DNA of 53,861 nt from Pantoea allii (GTDB lineage Bacteria; Pseudomonadota; Gammaproteobacteria; Enterobacterales; Enterobacteriaceae). Location: contig NZ_NTMH01000015.1 in the NCBI RefSeq assembly GCF_002307475.1, positions 1 through 53,861 on the forward strand, in the 5' to 3' direction. The notes below the pieces were generated by a model that ran no database searches, was not told the origin of the DNA, and saw only the letters and a program-made list of their open reading frames with translations. The position numbers and the translations under genes were made by a program. The number at the start of each line of letters is the position of its first letter. The stretch's first letter is position 1. Below, piece after piece: positions 10,723 through 21,368 of this stretch.

Positions 10723-11883
10723 ATGACGCAGTCCAACCTGACGCCCGAGAGCAAACTGCCTGCACTCGGCACAACGATATTCACGCAAATGAGCGCGCTG
10801 GCACAGCAGCATAATGCCATTAATCTTTCCCAGGGGTTTCCGGATTTTGACGGTCCGTCTTACCTGCAGGAGAGGCTGGCTTACCATGTCAGCCAGGGCG
10901 CGAATCAGTATGCTCCCATGACCGGCGCGCAACCGCTTCGCGAAGCTATTGCGGATAAAACCGCCGCGCTCTACGGCTATCGCCCCTGCGTTAATGACGA
11001 TATCACCGTGACGGCAGGCGCGACAGAAGCGCTTTATGCCGCCATCACCGCCCTGGTGCGGCCCGGTGACGAAGTGATCTGTTTCGATCCCAGTTACGAC
11101 AGCTATGCGCCTGCGGTGGAGCTGGCAGGCGGCATGCTGAAACGCATCACGTTGCAGCCGCCGTTGTTCGCGGTGGACTGGTCGGCGTTCTCCGCGCTGT
11201 TAAGTGACAAAACCCGCCTGGTCATTTTAAACACGCCACATAATCCTTCAGCCAGCGTCTGGCACCAGGCGGACTATGCCGCGTTGTGGCAGGCTATCTC
11301 TGACCGGGAAATCTATGTGCTGAGCGATGAAGTCTATGAGCACATCTGCTTTGCCGAGGCAGGCCATGCCAGCGTGCTGGCCCATCCCGCGTTGCGCCAG
11401 CGTGCAATTGCGGTGTCATCCTTTGGCAAAACCTTTCACATGACCGGCTGGAAAGTGGGCTATTGCGTTGCGCCTGCCGCTATTAGCGCCGAGATCCGCA
11501 AGATCCACCAATACCTGACGTTTTCCGTGAACACGCCGGCTCAACTGGCGATTGCCGATATGCTGCGCCAGCATCCAGAGCACTACCGCGAACTTCCCGA
11601 TTTTTATCGCGCGCGCCGTGATCGGTTGATGCAGGCGCTGAGCAGCAGTCGGTTCCGCCTGTTGCCGTGCGAAGGCACCTATTTTCTGCTGATGGACTAC
11701 AGCGCGATTTCCGATCTGAACGACGTGGAGTTTTGCCAGTGGCTGACGCGTGAAGTGGGCGTCGCGGCGATTCCCCTGTCGGTGTTTTGTGCCGGACCTT
11801 TCCCCCACAAACTCATCCGGCTGTGCTTTGCGAAACAGGAAGCCACACTCGATGCAGCAGCGGAGCGGTTATGTCGACTTTAG
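10723..11883 (+). CDS. ybdL: Methionine/glutamine aminotransferase YbdL (MtnE role)
   Basis: A 386-residue class I PLP aminotransferase, the same length as E. coli YbdL, which transaminates 4-methylthio-2-oxobutyrate to methionine. The PLP lysine is Lys236 in SSFGKTFHMTGWKVGY; NTPHNPSASVW and SDEVYEH are the other cofactor motifs. The position beside mtnBCD and the 13-base overlap with the omega-amidase gene yafV support a role in the last step of methionine salvage with glutamine as amino donor. It is divergent from mtnB. Confidence 0.93.
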   Translation: MTQSNLTPESKLPALGTTIFTQMSALAQQHNAINLSQGFPDFDGPSYLQERLAYHVSQGANQYAPMTGAQPLREAIADKTAALYGYRPCVNDDITVTAGATEALYAAITALVRPGDEVICFDPSYDSYAPAVELAGGMLKRITLQPPLFAVDWSAFSALLSDKTRLVILNTPHNPSASVWHQADYAALWQAISDREIYVLSDEVYEHICFAEAGHASVLAHPALRQRAIAVSSFGKTFHMTGWKVGYCVAPAAISAEIRKIHQYLTFSVNTPAQLAIADMLRQHPEHYRELPDFYRARRDRLMQALSSSRFRLLPCEGTYFLLMDYSAISDLNDVEFCQWLTREVGVAAIPLSVFCAGPFPHKLIRLCFAKQEATLDAAAERLCRL

Positions 11884-12644
11884 CGATAACGCTGCTACAG
11901 GAGCCCCTGACGTGGATGGATGGCGAGGCCAACCTGCGCCATTTCGATCGGATCTTAGCCAACCTCACGCAACGGGATGTGATTATTCTGCCGGAAATGT
12001 TTACCACCGGCTTTGCGATGGAAGCCGCCCAGTCGGCGCTACCGCAGGCGCAGGTGGTCGAGTGGTTGGGACAACATGCGCGACGCTGTGATGCGCTGGT
12101 GGGCGGCAGCGCCGCCATTCATACCGCGGAGGGCGCCGTAAACCGTTTTCTGCTGGTTGAGCCGGATGGCACGTTGCATCAGTATGATAAACGTCACCTG
12201 TTCCGCATGGCCGACGAGCAGCATCACTATATTGCCGGTAAGGCACGCACGGTGATTCAGTGGCGCGGCTGGCGTATTTTGCCGCAAATCTGTTATGACC
12301 TGCGTTTTCCGGTGTTCTCGCGTAACCGGGATGATTACGATCTGGCGCTGTATGTCGCTAACTGGCCGGCACCGCGCACCCTGCACTGGCAGGCGTTGCT
12401 GTTGGCACGGGCGATTGAGAATCAGGCATTTGTTGCAGGCTGCAATCGCGTGGGCAGCGATGGCAATCAGCACGAGTACAGTGGGGACAGTCGGATTATT
12501 TCGCCACAGGGCGAGATTCTGGCGGCAGGTAAATCCTGCCAAGCAGGCTGCGTTGATGCCGCGTTATCGCTGTCAGACCTGCGGGCATACCGCGAACGGT
12601 TCCCGGCCTGGCGCGATGCTGATAGCTTTACGCTAACGGAATGA
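11871..12644 (+). CDS. yafV: Omega-amidase YafV (MtnU role)
   Basis: A 257-residue carbon-nitrogen hydrolase with the Glu42 (LPEMFTTGF), Lys107 (KRHLFRM) and Cys141 (QICYDLRFP) triad. E. coli YafV is the closest recalled relative. The family hydrolyses 2-oxoglutaramate and related omega-amides; 2-oxoglutaramate is the by-product of glutamine transaminases, so removal makes the YbdL reaction irreversible. The start overlaps the ybdL end by 13 bases, indicating translational coupling. In E. coli yafV lies next to fadE, so here the fadE neighbour has been joined to the mtn genes. Confidence 0.93.
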   Translation: MSTLAITLLQEPLTWMDGEANLRHFDRILANLTQRDVIILPEMFTTGFAMEAAQSALPQAQVVEWLGQHARRCDALVGGSAAIHTAEGAVNRFLLVEPDGTLHQYDKRHLFRMADEQHHYIAGKARTVIQWRGWRILPQICYDLRFPVFSRNRDDYDLALYVANWPAPRTLHWQALLLARAIENQAFVAGCNRVGSDGNQHEYSGDSRIISPQGEILAAGKSCQAGCVDAALSLSDLRAYRERFPAWRDADSFTLTE

Positions 12645-12646
12645 CG

Positions 12647-12671
12647 TCACCCCCGGACAGGCCGGGGGTGA
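12647..12671. terminator. Hairpin between convergent yafV and katG
   Basis: A 10-bp perfect stem TCACCCCCGG / CCGGGGGTGA with a 5-base loop lies between the two stop codons. It lacks a T-run but probably ends both transcripts. Confidence 0.55.
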
Positions 12672-12678
12672 TTCAGGA

Positions 12679-14925
<2,247 letters not shown>

Positions 14926-15013
14926 TTAGCAAGAATATATTCGGATGGGCCGAAGGTTTTGATAGCCGGTAGCTCTCAAGCGCAGCGGAAAAGTGCCGCG
15001 CCTGATAACCCCG

Positions 15014-15349
15014 TCAGCTGCCGCGATAGGTAGACCAGCTCCACGGCGAGATTAAAAATGGCAGATGGTAATGGCTGCCGCTTGCAGCAATCACGAAATC
15101 GATTTGCGCACTGACGTACAGCGCATCCCGTCCGGTCACGCGAAAGTAGTCGCCAATCGCCGCCGTCAGGCGGTAATGGCCTGGTGCGATCGGCTCTGGC
15201 GTCAAATCCTTGAGGCGACCATCGCCGTCGGTGACGCCGCTGGCATAAGTTGACCAGCCTTGTGCCGTGCTCTGTTCCAGCAAGATTGCCACGTCAGCCG
15301 CGGGTTTCCCCAACGCGGTATCCAGAATATGGGTGCTGATTGTGCTCAT
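15014..15349 (-). CDS. hpxT: 5-hydroxyisourate hydrolase
   Basis: A 111-residue transthyretin-like enzyme that opens 5-hydroxyisourate to OHCU in urate breakdown. The N-terminal STHILDTALGKPA and the diagnostic C-terminal YRGS tetrapeptide are both present. It has no signal peptide, so it is cytoplasmic. The start overlaps the OHCU decarboxylase stop by four bases. It is the last gene of the eight-gene minus-strand operon and is also known as uraH. Confidence 0.95.
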   Translation of the reverse strand: MSTISTHILDTALGKPAADVAILLEQSTAQGWSTYASGVTDGDGRLKDLTPEPIAPGHYRLTAAIGDYFRVTGRDALYVSAQIDFVIAASGSHYHLPFLISPWSWSTYRGS

Positions 15350-15840
15350 GAAAAACTCTCCTTAAGCCGTAGCAGGGTGATCTCACGCAGCTGTTCCAGC
15401 GCTTCTTGCTGCTCGGTTTCGTGGTCGTTGTCCAGCCGTCGTGTGAGTTCGTCCAGCAGGTTTTGCGCGCTGCGCCCTTTTGCCCGGATCAGAAATACCC
15501 GATTAAAACGCGCCTCATAAGCCTGATTTCCCCGCAGCATTGCCTGCTGCAGCCCGTCGTCCGCCTGGTGCATGGCGGCTTGTTCACTGCGCGATAAACA
15601 TTTCTCTATACCGTTGCCCTGCACCTTGTCACCGATTCGCGGATGCGCCGACAGGGCAAAATTGAGGTCTTCTGTCTGCCAGTCAGCTGTCAGCCGTTGT
15701 GCTTCGGCAATCAATGCCTCAAGGCTGTGAAAGGGGCGAGCCGCCACCATCGCCTGCTGCCAGCGTGGGATCGCGACGCAGTGCGACAGCGCAAGCTGAG
15801 CGGCGGCGTCGGGTAACTGATTAAAGGTGACGAGATCCAT
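15346..15840 (-). CDS. hpxQ: OHCU decarboxylase
   Basis: A 164-residue 2-oxo-4-hydroxy-4-carboxy-5-ureidoimidazoline decarboxylase that yields S-allantoin. The catalytic His66 lies in the SAHPRIGDK motif, followed by EQAAM and the EARFNRVFLIRAKGRS segment typical of the family. The ATG directly follows the TAA of the allantoate amidohydrolase gene, and its stop overlaps hpxT, so the three genes are coupled. It is also known as uraD. Confidence 0.95.
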   Translation of the reverse strand: MDLVTFNQLPDAAAQLALSHCVAIPRWQQAMVAARPFHSLEALIAEAQRLTADWQTEDLNFALSAHPRIGDKVQGNGIEKCLSRSEQAAMHQADDGLQQAMLRGNQAYEARFNRVFLIRAKGRSAQNLLDELTRRLDNDHETEQQEALEQLREITLLRLKESFS

Positions 15841-17094
15841 TTAGTGCTGCTCCGCAAGGTGGCAAACGGCCTGCAAATAAGCCTGAACGGCTGGGCCGAC
15901 ATCTGCTTCCTTAACCGATTCCGCCGGATGATGGCTAATGCCGCGATGGTTGCGCACAAACAGCATCCCTACCGGCCAGCGTTCCGCAATCGCGATAGCA
16001 TCATGGCCTGCGCCGCTGGGCAGTGCCAGACTGCGCCCCTGTACGGTTTCAATCGCGTGGCTCAGCGCCTGCTGTAACCTCGCATCGCAGGCCGTCGCCG
16101 CAATGCGGTAATATTCATGAGACGTAAAGGTCAAACCCCGACGCAGCGCAATGGCTTCCGCCTGGGTCAGTAACGTGGACAGCAGCGACTCAAGCGGCGC
16201 GTCCTCCGGCCCACGCACATCGAGCGACAGGTTCACCTCGCCCGGAATAACGTTGACCGCGCCCGGTGCACAGCTAAGCGTGCCTACCGTTGCCACTAAC
16301 TGCCCCGGTTGTTCGCGCGTCGTGTGTTCAATAAATACCATCCATTCTGCCGCCGCCGCCAGGGCATCTTTACGGTGGTTCATCGGCACCGTACCGGCAT
16401 GTCCGGCTTCGCCCGTAAAGCTGCAGTTCAGGCGGCGGGCACCGTTGATCGCCGTGACAACGCCCAGCGCGAGATCGTCCTGCTCCAGGCAAGGTCCCTG
16501 CTCGATGTGTAACTCCAGATAGGCCACGATATCGCTGACGGCACGCGCAGCACGCGGGATCTGGGTAGCATCCAGCCCCACATCGCGCATCGCCTGAGAA
16601 ACGGTAATGCCGTTGCCATCCGGATGCGTTGGCCAGCTGTCGGGCCAGGTGCCGGTGATACCACGACTGCCGAGTAAGGTAATGCCAAAACGCGTGCCCT
16701 CTTCATCACCAAAGCCGATGACTTCAATCGCCAGCGGCAGGCGACGCTGATGGTCGCTCAGCCACTGCACGGTTTCGATGGCGCTCAGTACGCCCAGCAT
16801 CCCGTCGTAGCGGCCCGCATTGCGGACCGTGTCCAGGTGCGAACCCAATAACAGCGCCGGGGCACCGGGCTGGGCGGCCTCATAACGACCGCAAATATTG
16901 CCGACGGCATCCTGCCAGACCGCCATGCCGGCGGCCTGCATCCATTCGCCGACGCGCGCATTGGCTCGCAGGTGCTCTGGTGACAGGTAAACCCGTGTCA
17001 GCCCCTGATCGCTTTCGCTGATCTCAGCCAGCGCGTCACAGCGCGCCATGATACGCCGGGCGGCAATCTGAGCCTCGCTGGCATTCATCATCAT
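15841..17094 (-). CDS. hpxK: Allantoate amidohydrolase (M20 family)
   Basis: A 417-residue di-metal M20/HyuC-type hydrolase that releases ammonia and CO2 from allantoate to give ureidoglycine. Metal motifs are seen in GSHLDTV, GRYDGMLG, GDEEGTRF and LHIEQGP, and the dimerisation lid GEAGHAGTVPM and the C-terminal NHRGISHHPAE are intact. The start overlaps the aminotransferase stop (ATGA). Three ATG codons stand in series; the first is used here. The gene order matches the hpxJ-hpxK pair of Klebsiella. Confidence 0.92.
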   Translation of the reverse strand: MMMNASEAQIAARRIMARCDALAEISESDQGLTRVYLSPEHLRANARVGEWMQAAGMAVWQDAVGNICGRYEAAQPGAPALLLGSHLDTVRNAGRYDGMLGVLSAIETVQWLSDHQRRLPLAIEVIGFGDEEGTRFGITLLGSRGITGTWPDSWPTHPDGNGITVSQAMRDVGLDATQIPRAARAVSDIVAYLELHIEQGPCLEQDDLALGVVTAINGARRLNCSFTGEAGHAGTVPMNHRKDALAAAAEWMVFIEHTTREQPGQLVATVGTLSCAPGAVNVIPGEVNLSLDVRGPEDAPLESLLSTLLTQAEAIALRRGLTFTSHEYYRIAATACDARLQQALSHAIETVQGRSLALPSGAGHDAIAIAERWPVGMLFVRNHRGISHHPAESVKEADVGPAVQAYLQAVCHLAEQH

Positions 17095-18326
17095 GCATGG
17101 CTCCCGTAGTGATCCCAGGCGGCCTGCGAACCGGCACCCTGTGGCGCACGGTAGCCCACGTGCGCCAGCACCATTTCCAGCGCCGCCAGGGTTTGCATTA
17201 CGCAGTCTTTACGGGCGTTGTAACCCATGGTGCCAATGCGCCAGACTTTGCCGTGCAGTGGGCCAAAAGAGGTACCGATTTCAATGCCGAAATCTTCCAG
17301 CATCAGTTTACGGACCTGATCGCCATTGACGCCCTGTGGAATCACCACGCCTAAAACGTTACTCATCTTGTTACTGAGATCGCCAAAGGTTTCCAGCCCC
17401 ATTCCCTGAATGCCTTTCAGCATGGCGTCGCCGTGCAGTTTGTGGCGCGCAATACCGTTATCCAGGCCTTCCTGCAGGATCAGACGCGCACATTCGCGCG
17501 CGCCAAACAGCGCGCTGGTGGCTTCAGTATGGTGATTGAGTCGTTCCGGGCCCCAGTAATCCATGATCATGCCGAGATCGAAATAGTTGGAGTAGATCAT
17601 CTCGTCGTCGCCATCCTGATGCGCGTCGGTGCGAATCCCCTGCTCCACGCATTTACGCTTGCGGATCACCGCCGCCATTTCATCGCTCAGGGTGACGGGC
17701 GAGGTACCCGACGGACCGCCCAGGCACTTCTGCATACCTGCGGACACGGCATCCAGTCCCCATGCATCGGTTTCCAGCGCATTTCCCGCCAGCGACGCGG
17801 TGGCATCGGTGTAAAACAGCACGCCATATTTTTTGCAGATTGCGCCCAGCTCAGCCAGCGGCTGCAGCATGGTGGTGGAGGTGTCGCCCTGCACGGTCAG
17901 CAACAGGCGCGGTTTGACTTTTTTGATGGCGTCTTCGACCTGATCTGGCGTGAAGACCTCGCCCCATGGAACGTCAATCGTGTGCACCTCGGCACGGCAG
18001 CGGCGGGCAATTTCGCACAGCAGATGGCCGAAACGCCCAAACACCGGCACCAGCACTTTATCGCCGGGGCGAATTGTCGACAGCAGAATCGCCTCAATAC
18101 CGGCGCGGGAAGTGCCGTCGATCAGCAGCGTCCAGCGGTTTTCCGTGCGAAACACGCCGCGATACAGCGCCATCACTTCATTCATATAGTGCGTCATCGC
18201 CGGATCGTATTGTCCGAGCAGTTGGCTCGACATCGCACGCAGCACGCGCGGATCGGCATTGATGGGGCCAGGCCCCATTAACAGACGCTGAGGGGGATTA
18301 ATTTGTGGAAATTGAGAGATATCCAT
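17091..18326 (-). CDS. hpxJ: Ureidoglycine-glyoxylate aminotransferase
   Basis: A 411-residue class V PLP aminotransferase. The Klebsiella HpxJ enzyme transfers the amino group of ureidoglycine to glyoxylate, producing glycine and oxalurate. The LMGPGPINADPRVL N-terminus, the GDTSTTMLQPL motif and the PLP lysine in GMQKCLGGPSG fit the alanine-glyoxylate/ureidoglycine subgroup. The MDISQFP start has AAGGA upstream. It lies between the ABC importer ATPase and allantoate amidohydrolase, so its oxalurate product can feed the hpxWXYZ genes on the other strand. Confidence 0.9.
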   Translation of the reverse strand: MDISQFPQINPPQRLLMGPGPINADPRVLRAMSSQLLGQYDPAMTHYMNEVMALYRGVFRTENRWTLLIDGTSRAGIEAILLSTIRPGDKVLVPVFGRFGHLLCEIARRCRAEVHTIDVPWGEVFTPDQVEDAIKKVKPRLLLTVQGDTSTTMLQPLAELGAICKKYGVLFYTDATASLAGNALETDAWGLDAVSAGMQKCLGGPSGTSPVTLSDEMAAVIRKRKCVEQGIRTDAHQDGDDEMIYSNYFDLGMIMDYWGPERLNHHTEATSALFGARECARLILQEGLDNGIARHKLHGDAMLKGIQGMGLETFGDLSNKMSNVLGVVIPQGVNGDQVRKLMLEDFGIEIGTSFGPLHGKVWRIGTMGYNARKDCVMQTLAALEMVLAHVGYRAPQGAGSQAAWDHYGSHA

Positions 18327-18347
18327 AGTGAATTCCTTGTTAAGCAC

Positions 18348-19079
18348 TCAAAGACGCACAGAGGAAATAAACTGCTTTAGCTCCGCCGTCTGCGGAGAGG
18401 CGAACAACGTTTTACTGTCGCCCTGCTCCCAGACGCGCCCCTGATGCATAAAGACCACACGATCGCCCACGTCGCGGGCGAAGTTCATTTCATGGGTGAC
18501 GAGAATCAAGGTCATGCCTTCTGCGGCAAGCTGCTCCAGCACTTTCAGCACTTCGCCGACCAGTTCAGGGTCCAGCGCAGAAGTAATCTCATCACACAGT
18601 AATACGCGGGGTTCCATGGCCAGCGCGCGGGCAATGGCAACGCGCTGCTGCTGACCGCCAGACAAACTGGAAGGGTAATAATCCAGTCGCTCGCCCAGCC
18701 CCACTTTTTCCAGCATACGGGCCGCCAGTTCCCGGCACTCCGCCTGGCTTTTTTTCAGTACCCGACGCGGTGCCAGCATGACGTTTTCCAGCGCCGTCAT
18801 ATGCGGGAACAGGTTGAAGTTCTGAAACACCATGCCCACTGAACGGCTGATTTCCCGCGCCTGAGAATCACGGTCGGTAATCGTCATGCCGCCCAGTTTA
18901 ATGCTGCCATCCTGATAGCCTTCCAGCCCGTTCATGCAGCGCAACAACGTACTTTTACCTGAACCGCTGCGGCCGATAATGGAGATCACTTCTCCCATAT
19001 CGATATCCAGATCCACGCCTTTAAGAACATGGTTGGTGCCGTAATACTTCTGGACCTGATTAATGGTGATGAGCGGCAT
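18348..19079 (-). CDS. Amino-acid-type ABC transporter ATP-binding protein (hpx operon)
   Basis: A 243-residue polar-amino-acid family ATPase with Walker A (GRSGSGKST), Q-loop (MVFQNFNLFPHM), signature LSGGQQQR, Walker B and VTHEM switch His. Walker B reads LLCDEITSALDPE, with Ile in place of the usual Pro after the Glu, which is unusual for GlnQ-type proteins but not inactivating. The start overlaps the upstream permease by 20 bases. By gene order it corresponds to an importer of a ureide or purine breakdown intermediate; the substrate is inferred only from context. Confidence 0.88.
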   Translation of the reverse strand: MPLITINQVQKYYGTNHVLKGVDLDIDMGEVISIIGRSGSGKSTLLRCMNGLEGYQDGSIKLGGMTITDRDSQAREISRSVGMVFQNFNLFPHMTALENVMLAPRRVLKKSQAECRELAARMLEKVGLGERLDYYPSSLSGGQQQRVAIARALAMEPRVLLCDEITSALDPELVGEVLKVLEQLAAEGMTLILVTHEMNFARDVGDRVVFMHQGRVWEQGDSKTLFASPQTAELKQFISSVRL

Positions 19080-19719
19080 TAAATTTTTTCTCCAGATACT
19101 GGCTGTAACGCGACAGCGGATAACACAGCAGGAAGTAGCCCAGTGCGACCAGCCCAAAGACTTTAAAAGGCTGATAGGTCACGTTATTCAGAATGGTGCC
19201 GGCCTTGGTCAGTTCGACAAACCCGATGATCGACGCCAGGGCCGTGCCTTTAATCACCTGCACCGCAAATCCCACCGTCGGGGCGATAGCAATGCGAATC
19301 GCCTGCGGCGCGATCACCCGCGTCAGCGTCTGGCCAAAACCAAGCCCGAGGCAGCGTGATGCTTCCCACTGTCCTTTGGGCAGGGCCTGAATACTGCCGT
19401 GCCAGATATCCAGCAGAAATGCGCTGGTATAGAAGGTCAGCGCCAGTGATGCGGCGGTCCAGGGTGCCACGTCAATGCCGAACAGCCCCACGCCAAAAAA
19501 AGCCAAAAACAGCTGCATCAGCAGCGGCGTGCCCTGAAACAGTTCGGTATAGGCACGAATCACCCGCGTCAGCCATTTACGCTTTAACAGGCGTAAAAAC
19601 AGCAGAGGTAACGTGACGAGCGTGCCGCCTAAAAAGGCCACCAGCGACAGGGCGATCGTCCAGCGTGCGGCCAGCAGCAGATTGCGCAGGATGTCCCAGT
19701 CAGTAAAGGTTGTCATCAT
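19060..19719 (-). CDS. ABC transporter permease, second subunit (hpx operon)
   Basis: A 219-residue inner-membrane permease of the HisM/GlnP type. About five hydrophobic segments are visible, along with the ELFQGTPLLMQL motif and the cytoplasmic EAA loop around ALPKGQWEASRCLGLGF. The start overlaps the stop of the first permease (ATGATGA); an ATG one codon later is equally possible. It presumably pairs with the adjacent permease as a heterodimer. Confidence 0.87.
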   Translation of the reverse strand: MMTTFTDWDILRNLLLAARWTIALSLVAFLGGTLVTLPLLFLRLLKRKWLTRVIRAYTELFQGTPLLMQLFLAFFGVGLFGIDVAPWTAASLALTFYTSAFLLDIWHGSIQALPKGQWEASRCLGLGFGQTLTRVIAPQAIRIAIAPTVGFAVQVIKGTALASIIGFVELTKAGTILNNVTYQPFKVFGLVALGYFLLCYPLSRYSQYLEKKFNAAHHH

Positions 19720-20381
19720 GCCTGCACTCCCAGCCATTTGCGGCCAATCGCCAGCAACAGCTGACGCATCACAATCGACAACGCCAGGTAGATCAACGTA
19801 GTCACCGAATAGACTTCAAAACTCAAAAAGGTGCGCGACTGAATCAGGTTGGCGGCGAACGTCAGCTCCTCGTAAGAGACCTGCGAGACGACCGACGATC
19901 CCAGCATCACAATGATGCACTGGCTCACCAGCGCCGGATAAATTCGCTGCAGCGACGGTGGCAACACCACGCGCAGAAACGTCTGGCTGCGCGTCAGGCC
20001 CAGCACCCGTCCGGCTTCCCACTGCCCTTTTGGCGTGACCTGAATACCGGCACGGATGATTTCTGTACTGTAGGCACCAAGGTTGACCAACATGGCCAGC
20101 AAGGCCGCTTCACCGGCTGTCAGCTTCAGCCCCAGATTGGGCAAGCCGAACACAATAAAAAACAGCTGCACCACAAACGGCGTGTTGCGTATCAGTTCAA
20201 CATAAAGGCCCCACAGGCGACTTGGCCAACTGGGTTTACCACTGCGAAGCGCCGCGCCGATGATACCGATGCTGACGCCGCCGACCGTGGCCAGCACGGT
20301 TAACTGGATCGTCACCCACAGGCCGGAGAGCAACTCCGGCCAGTACGGCCACAATGCAGGGAAATTAAGTTGCCCGGTCAT
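19716..20381 (-). CDS. ABC transporter permease, first subunit (hpx operon)
   Basis: A 221-residue HisQ/GlnP-type permease with ELIRNTPFVVQLFF and an EAA loop near VTPKGQWEAGRVLGLTRSQ. It lies 10 bases after the binding-protein stop and overlaps the second permease by four bases. It belongs to the nitrogen-regulated operon that starts at the sigma-54 promoter match near 21230. Confidence 0.87.
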   Translation of the reverse strand: MTGQLNFPALWPYWPELLSGLWVTIQLTVLATVGGVSIGIIGAALRSGKPSWPSRLWGLYVELIRNTPFVVQLFFIVFGLPNLGLKLTAGEAALLAMLVNLGAYSTEIIRAGIQVTPKGQWEAGRVLGLTRSQTFLRVVLPPSLQRIYPALVSQCIIVMLGSSVVSQVSYEELTFAANLIQSRTFLSFEVYSVTTLIYLALSIVMRQLLLAIGRKWLGVQA

Positions 20382-20391
20382 TGCTCCGTCC

Positions 20392-21177
20392 TTATGCGCC
20401 CAGGTTGGCTGGCAGCGGCGCTTTCAGCCACTCTTGGGATAATTTATTCAGCGTGCCGTCTTTGATCGCCTGGTCAATCAGCGTATTCACTTTGTCTTTC
20501 AGCGCGGGTTCGTCTTTCTTCAGCCCGATATAGCACGGTGAGTCTTTCAGCATGAACTGCGCAACAGGGGCTTTAGCCGGGTTCTGACGCGTAATGGCGG
20601 CGACCACCAGGTTACCCGTTGCCACATACTGCACCTGACCAGAGAGATAGGCAGATAAGGTGGTGTTGTTATCTTCGTAACGCTTCACCTGCGCATCCTT
20701 AGGGGCCACCTCGCTCAGTACCATATCTTCTACTGCGCCACGGGTGACGCCGACAGATTTACCGCTCAGCGCCGCCGCATCTTTCAGATGTTCGCCTTTG
20801 GGACCAAAAACGCCCAGGAAGAACGGCGCATAAGCCCGGCTAAAATCAATCACTTTTTCGCGTTCGGGATTTTTCCCCATGCTGGAGATGACTAAATCGA
20901 CTTTATCTGTTTGCAGGTAAGGCACGCGGTTCGCGCTGCTGACCGGCACCAGCTGCAACTTAAGTTTCATCTGTTTGGCCAGATACTTTGCCATGTCGAT
21001 GTCATAGCCCTGAGGTTGCAGATCGGTCCCTACTGAGCCAAACGGTGGGAAATCCTGGGGAATCGCCACCCGCAGTACGCCGCGTTTCTGGATATCCTGC
21101 AGTTGATCGGCCAGCACGTTGCCCGCCTGCACCATCAGTACTGCCGCTGCTGCGACCGCCATCAAAACTTTTTTCAT
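20392..21177 (-). CDS. Periplasmic solute-binding protein of the hpx ABC importer
   Basis: A 261-residue family 3 extracellular binding protein. A Sec signal peptide (MKKVLMAVAAAAVLMVQAGNVLA) is followed by the mature protein from DQLQDIQKRG. The core motifs LRVAIPQDFPPFG and YDIDMAKYLA bind a ligand amino or carboxyl group in relatives. Two Cys residues are absent from the mature part except at SPCYIG. The start was moved 19 codons inward to the signal peptide. It is the first gene of the ABC-hpxJKQT operon. Confidence 0.88.
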   Translation of the reverse strand: MKKVLMAVAAAAVLMVQAGNVLADQLQDIQKRGVLRVAIPQDFPPFGSVGTDLQPQGYDIDMAKYLAKQMKLKLQLVPVSSANRVPYLQTDKVDLVISSMGKNPEREKVIDFSRAYAPFFLGVFGPKGEHLKDAAALSGKSVGVTRGAVEDMVLSEVAPKDAQVKRYEDNNTTLSAYLSGQVQYVATGNLVVAAITRQNPAKAPVAQFMLKDSPCYIGLKKDEPALKDKVNTLIDQAIKDGTLNKLSQEWLKAPLPANLGA

Positions 21178-21229
21178 TATGCACCCCGGTGAGATTATGT
21201 GAAACAAAAGATTCTTATAGCTGGCATTC

Positions 21230-21246
21230 TGCAACTAATGTGCCAA
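21230..21246 (-). promoter_or_regulatory. Sigma-54 promoter of the ABC-hpxJKQT operon
   Basis: Read on the minus strand, TTGGCACATTAGTTGCA matches the sigma-54 consensus TGGCAC-N5-TTGCA exactly, with the required GG-to-GC spacing. The predicted start is near 21219, leaving a leader of about 42 bases to the binding-protein ATG. Confidence 0.85.
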
Positions 21247-21350
21247 CGCGGTTGCACGATTAAAAAAGCGGATGAAGGGCGAAGAGAAGGCATTAGTGGT
21301 GATGGGGCAGATCCCGAGCGGCCTCGGGAGACGGTCCAAAAAGGGGCAAA

Positions 21351-21365
21351 GCACCAAAATGGTGC
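21351..21365. promoter_or_regulatory. NtrC (GlnG) binding site
   Basis: GCACCAAAATGGTGC is a nearly perfect dyad of the NtrC enhancer type. It lies about 132-146 bases upstream of the predicted sigma-54 start, a typical enhancer distance, and directly after the RpiR regulator stop. Confidence 0.82.
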
Positions 21366-21368
21366 CTG

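Noticed and set aside
17433..18281. 282-codon plus-strand reading frame
   Set aside because: It is the complement of the hpxJ aminotransferase, rich in His and Arg, with no recognisable domain or ribosome site.
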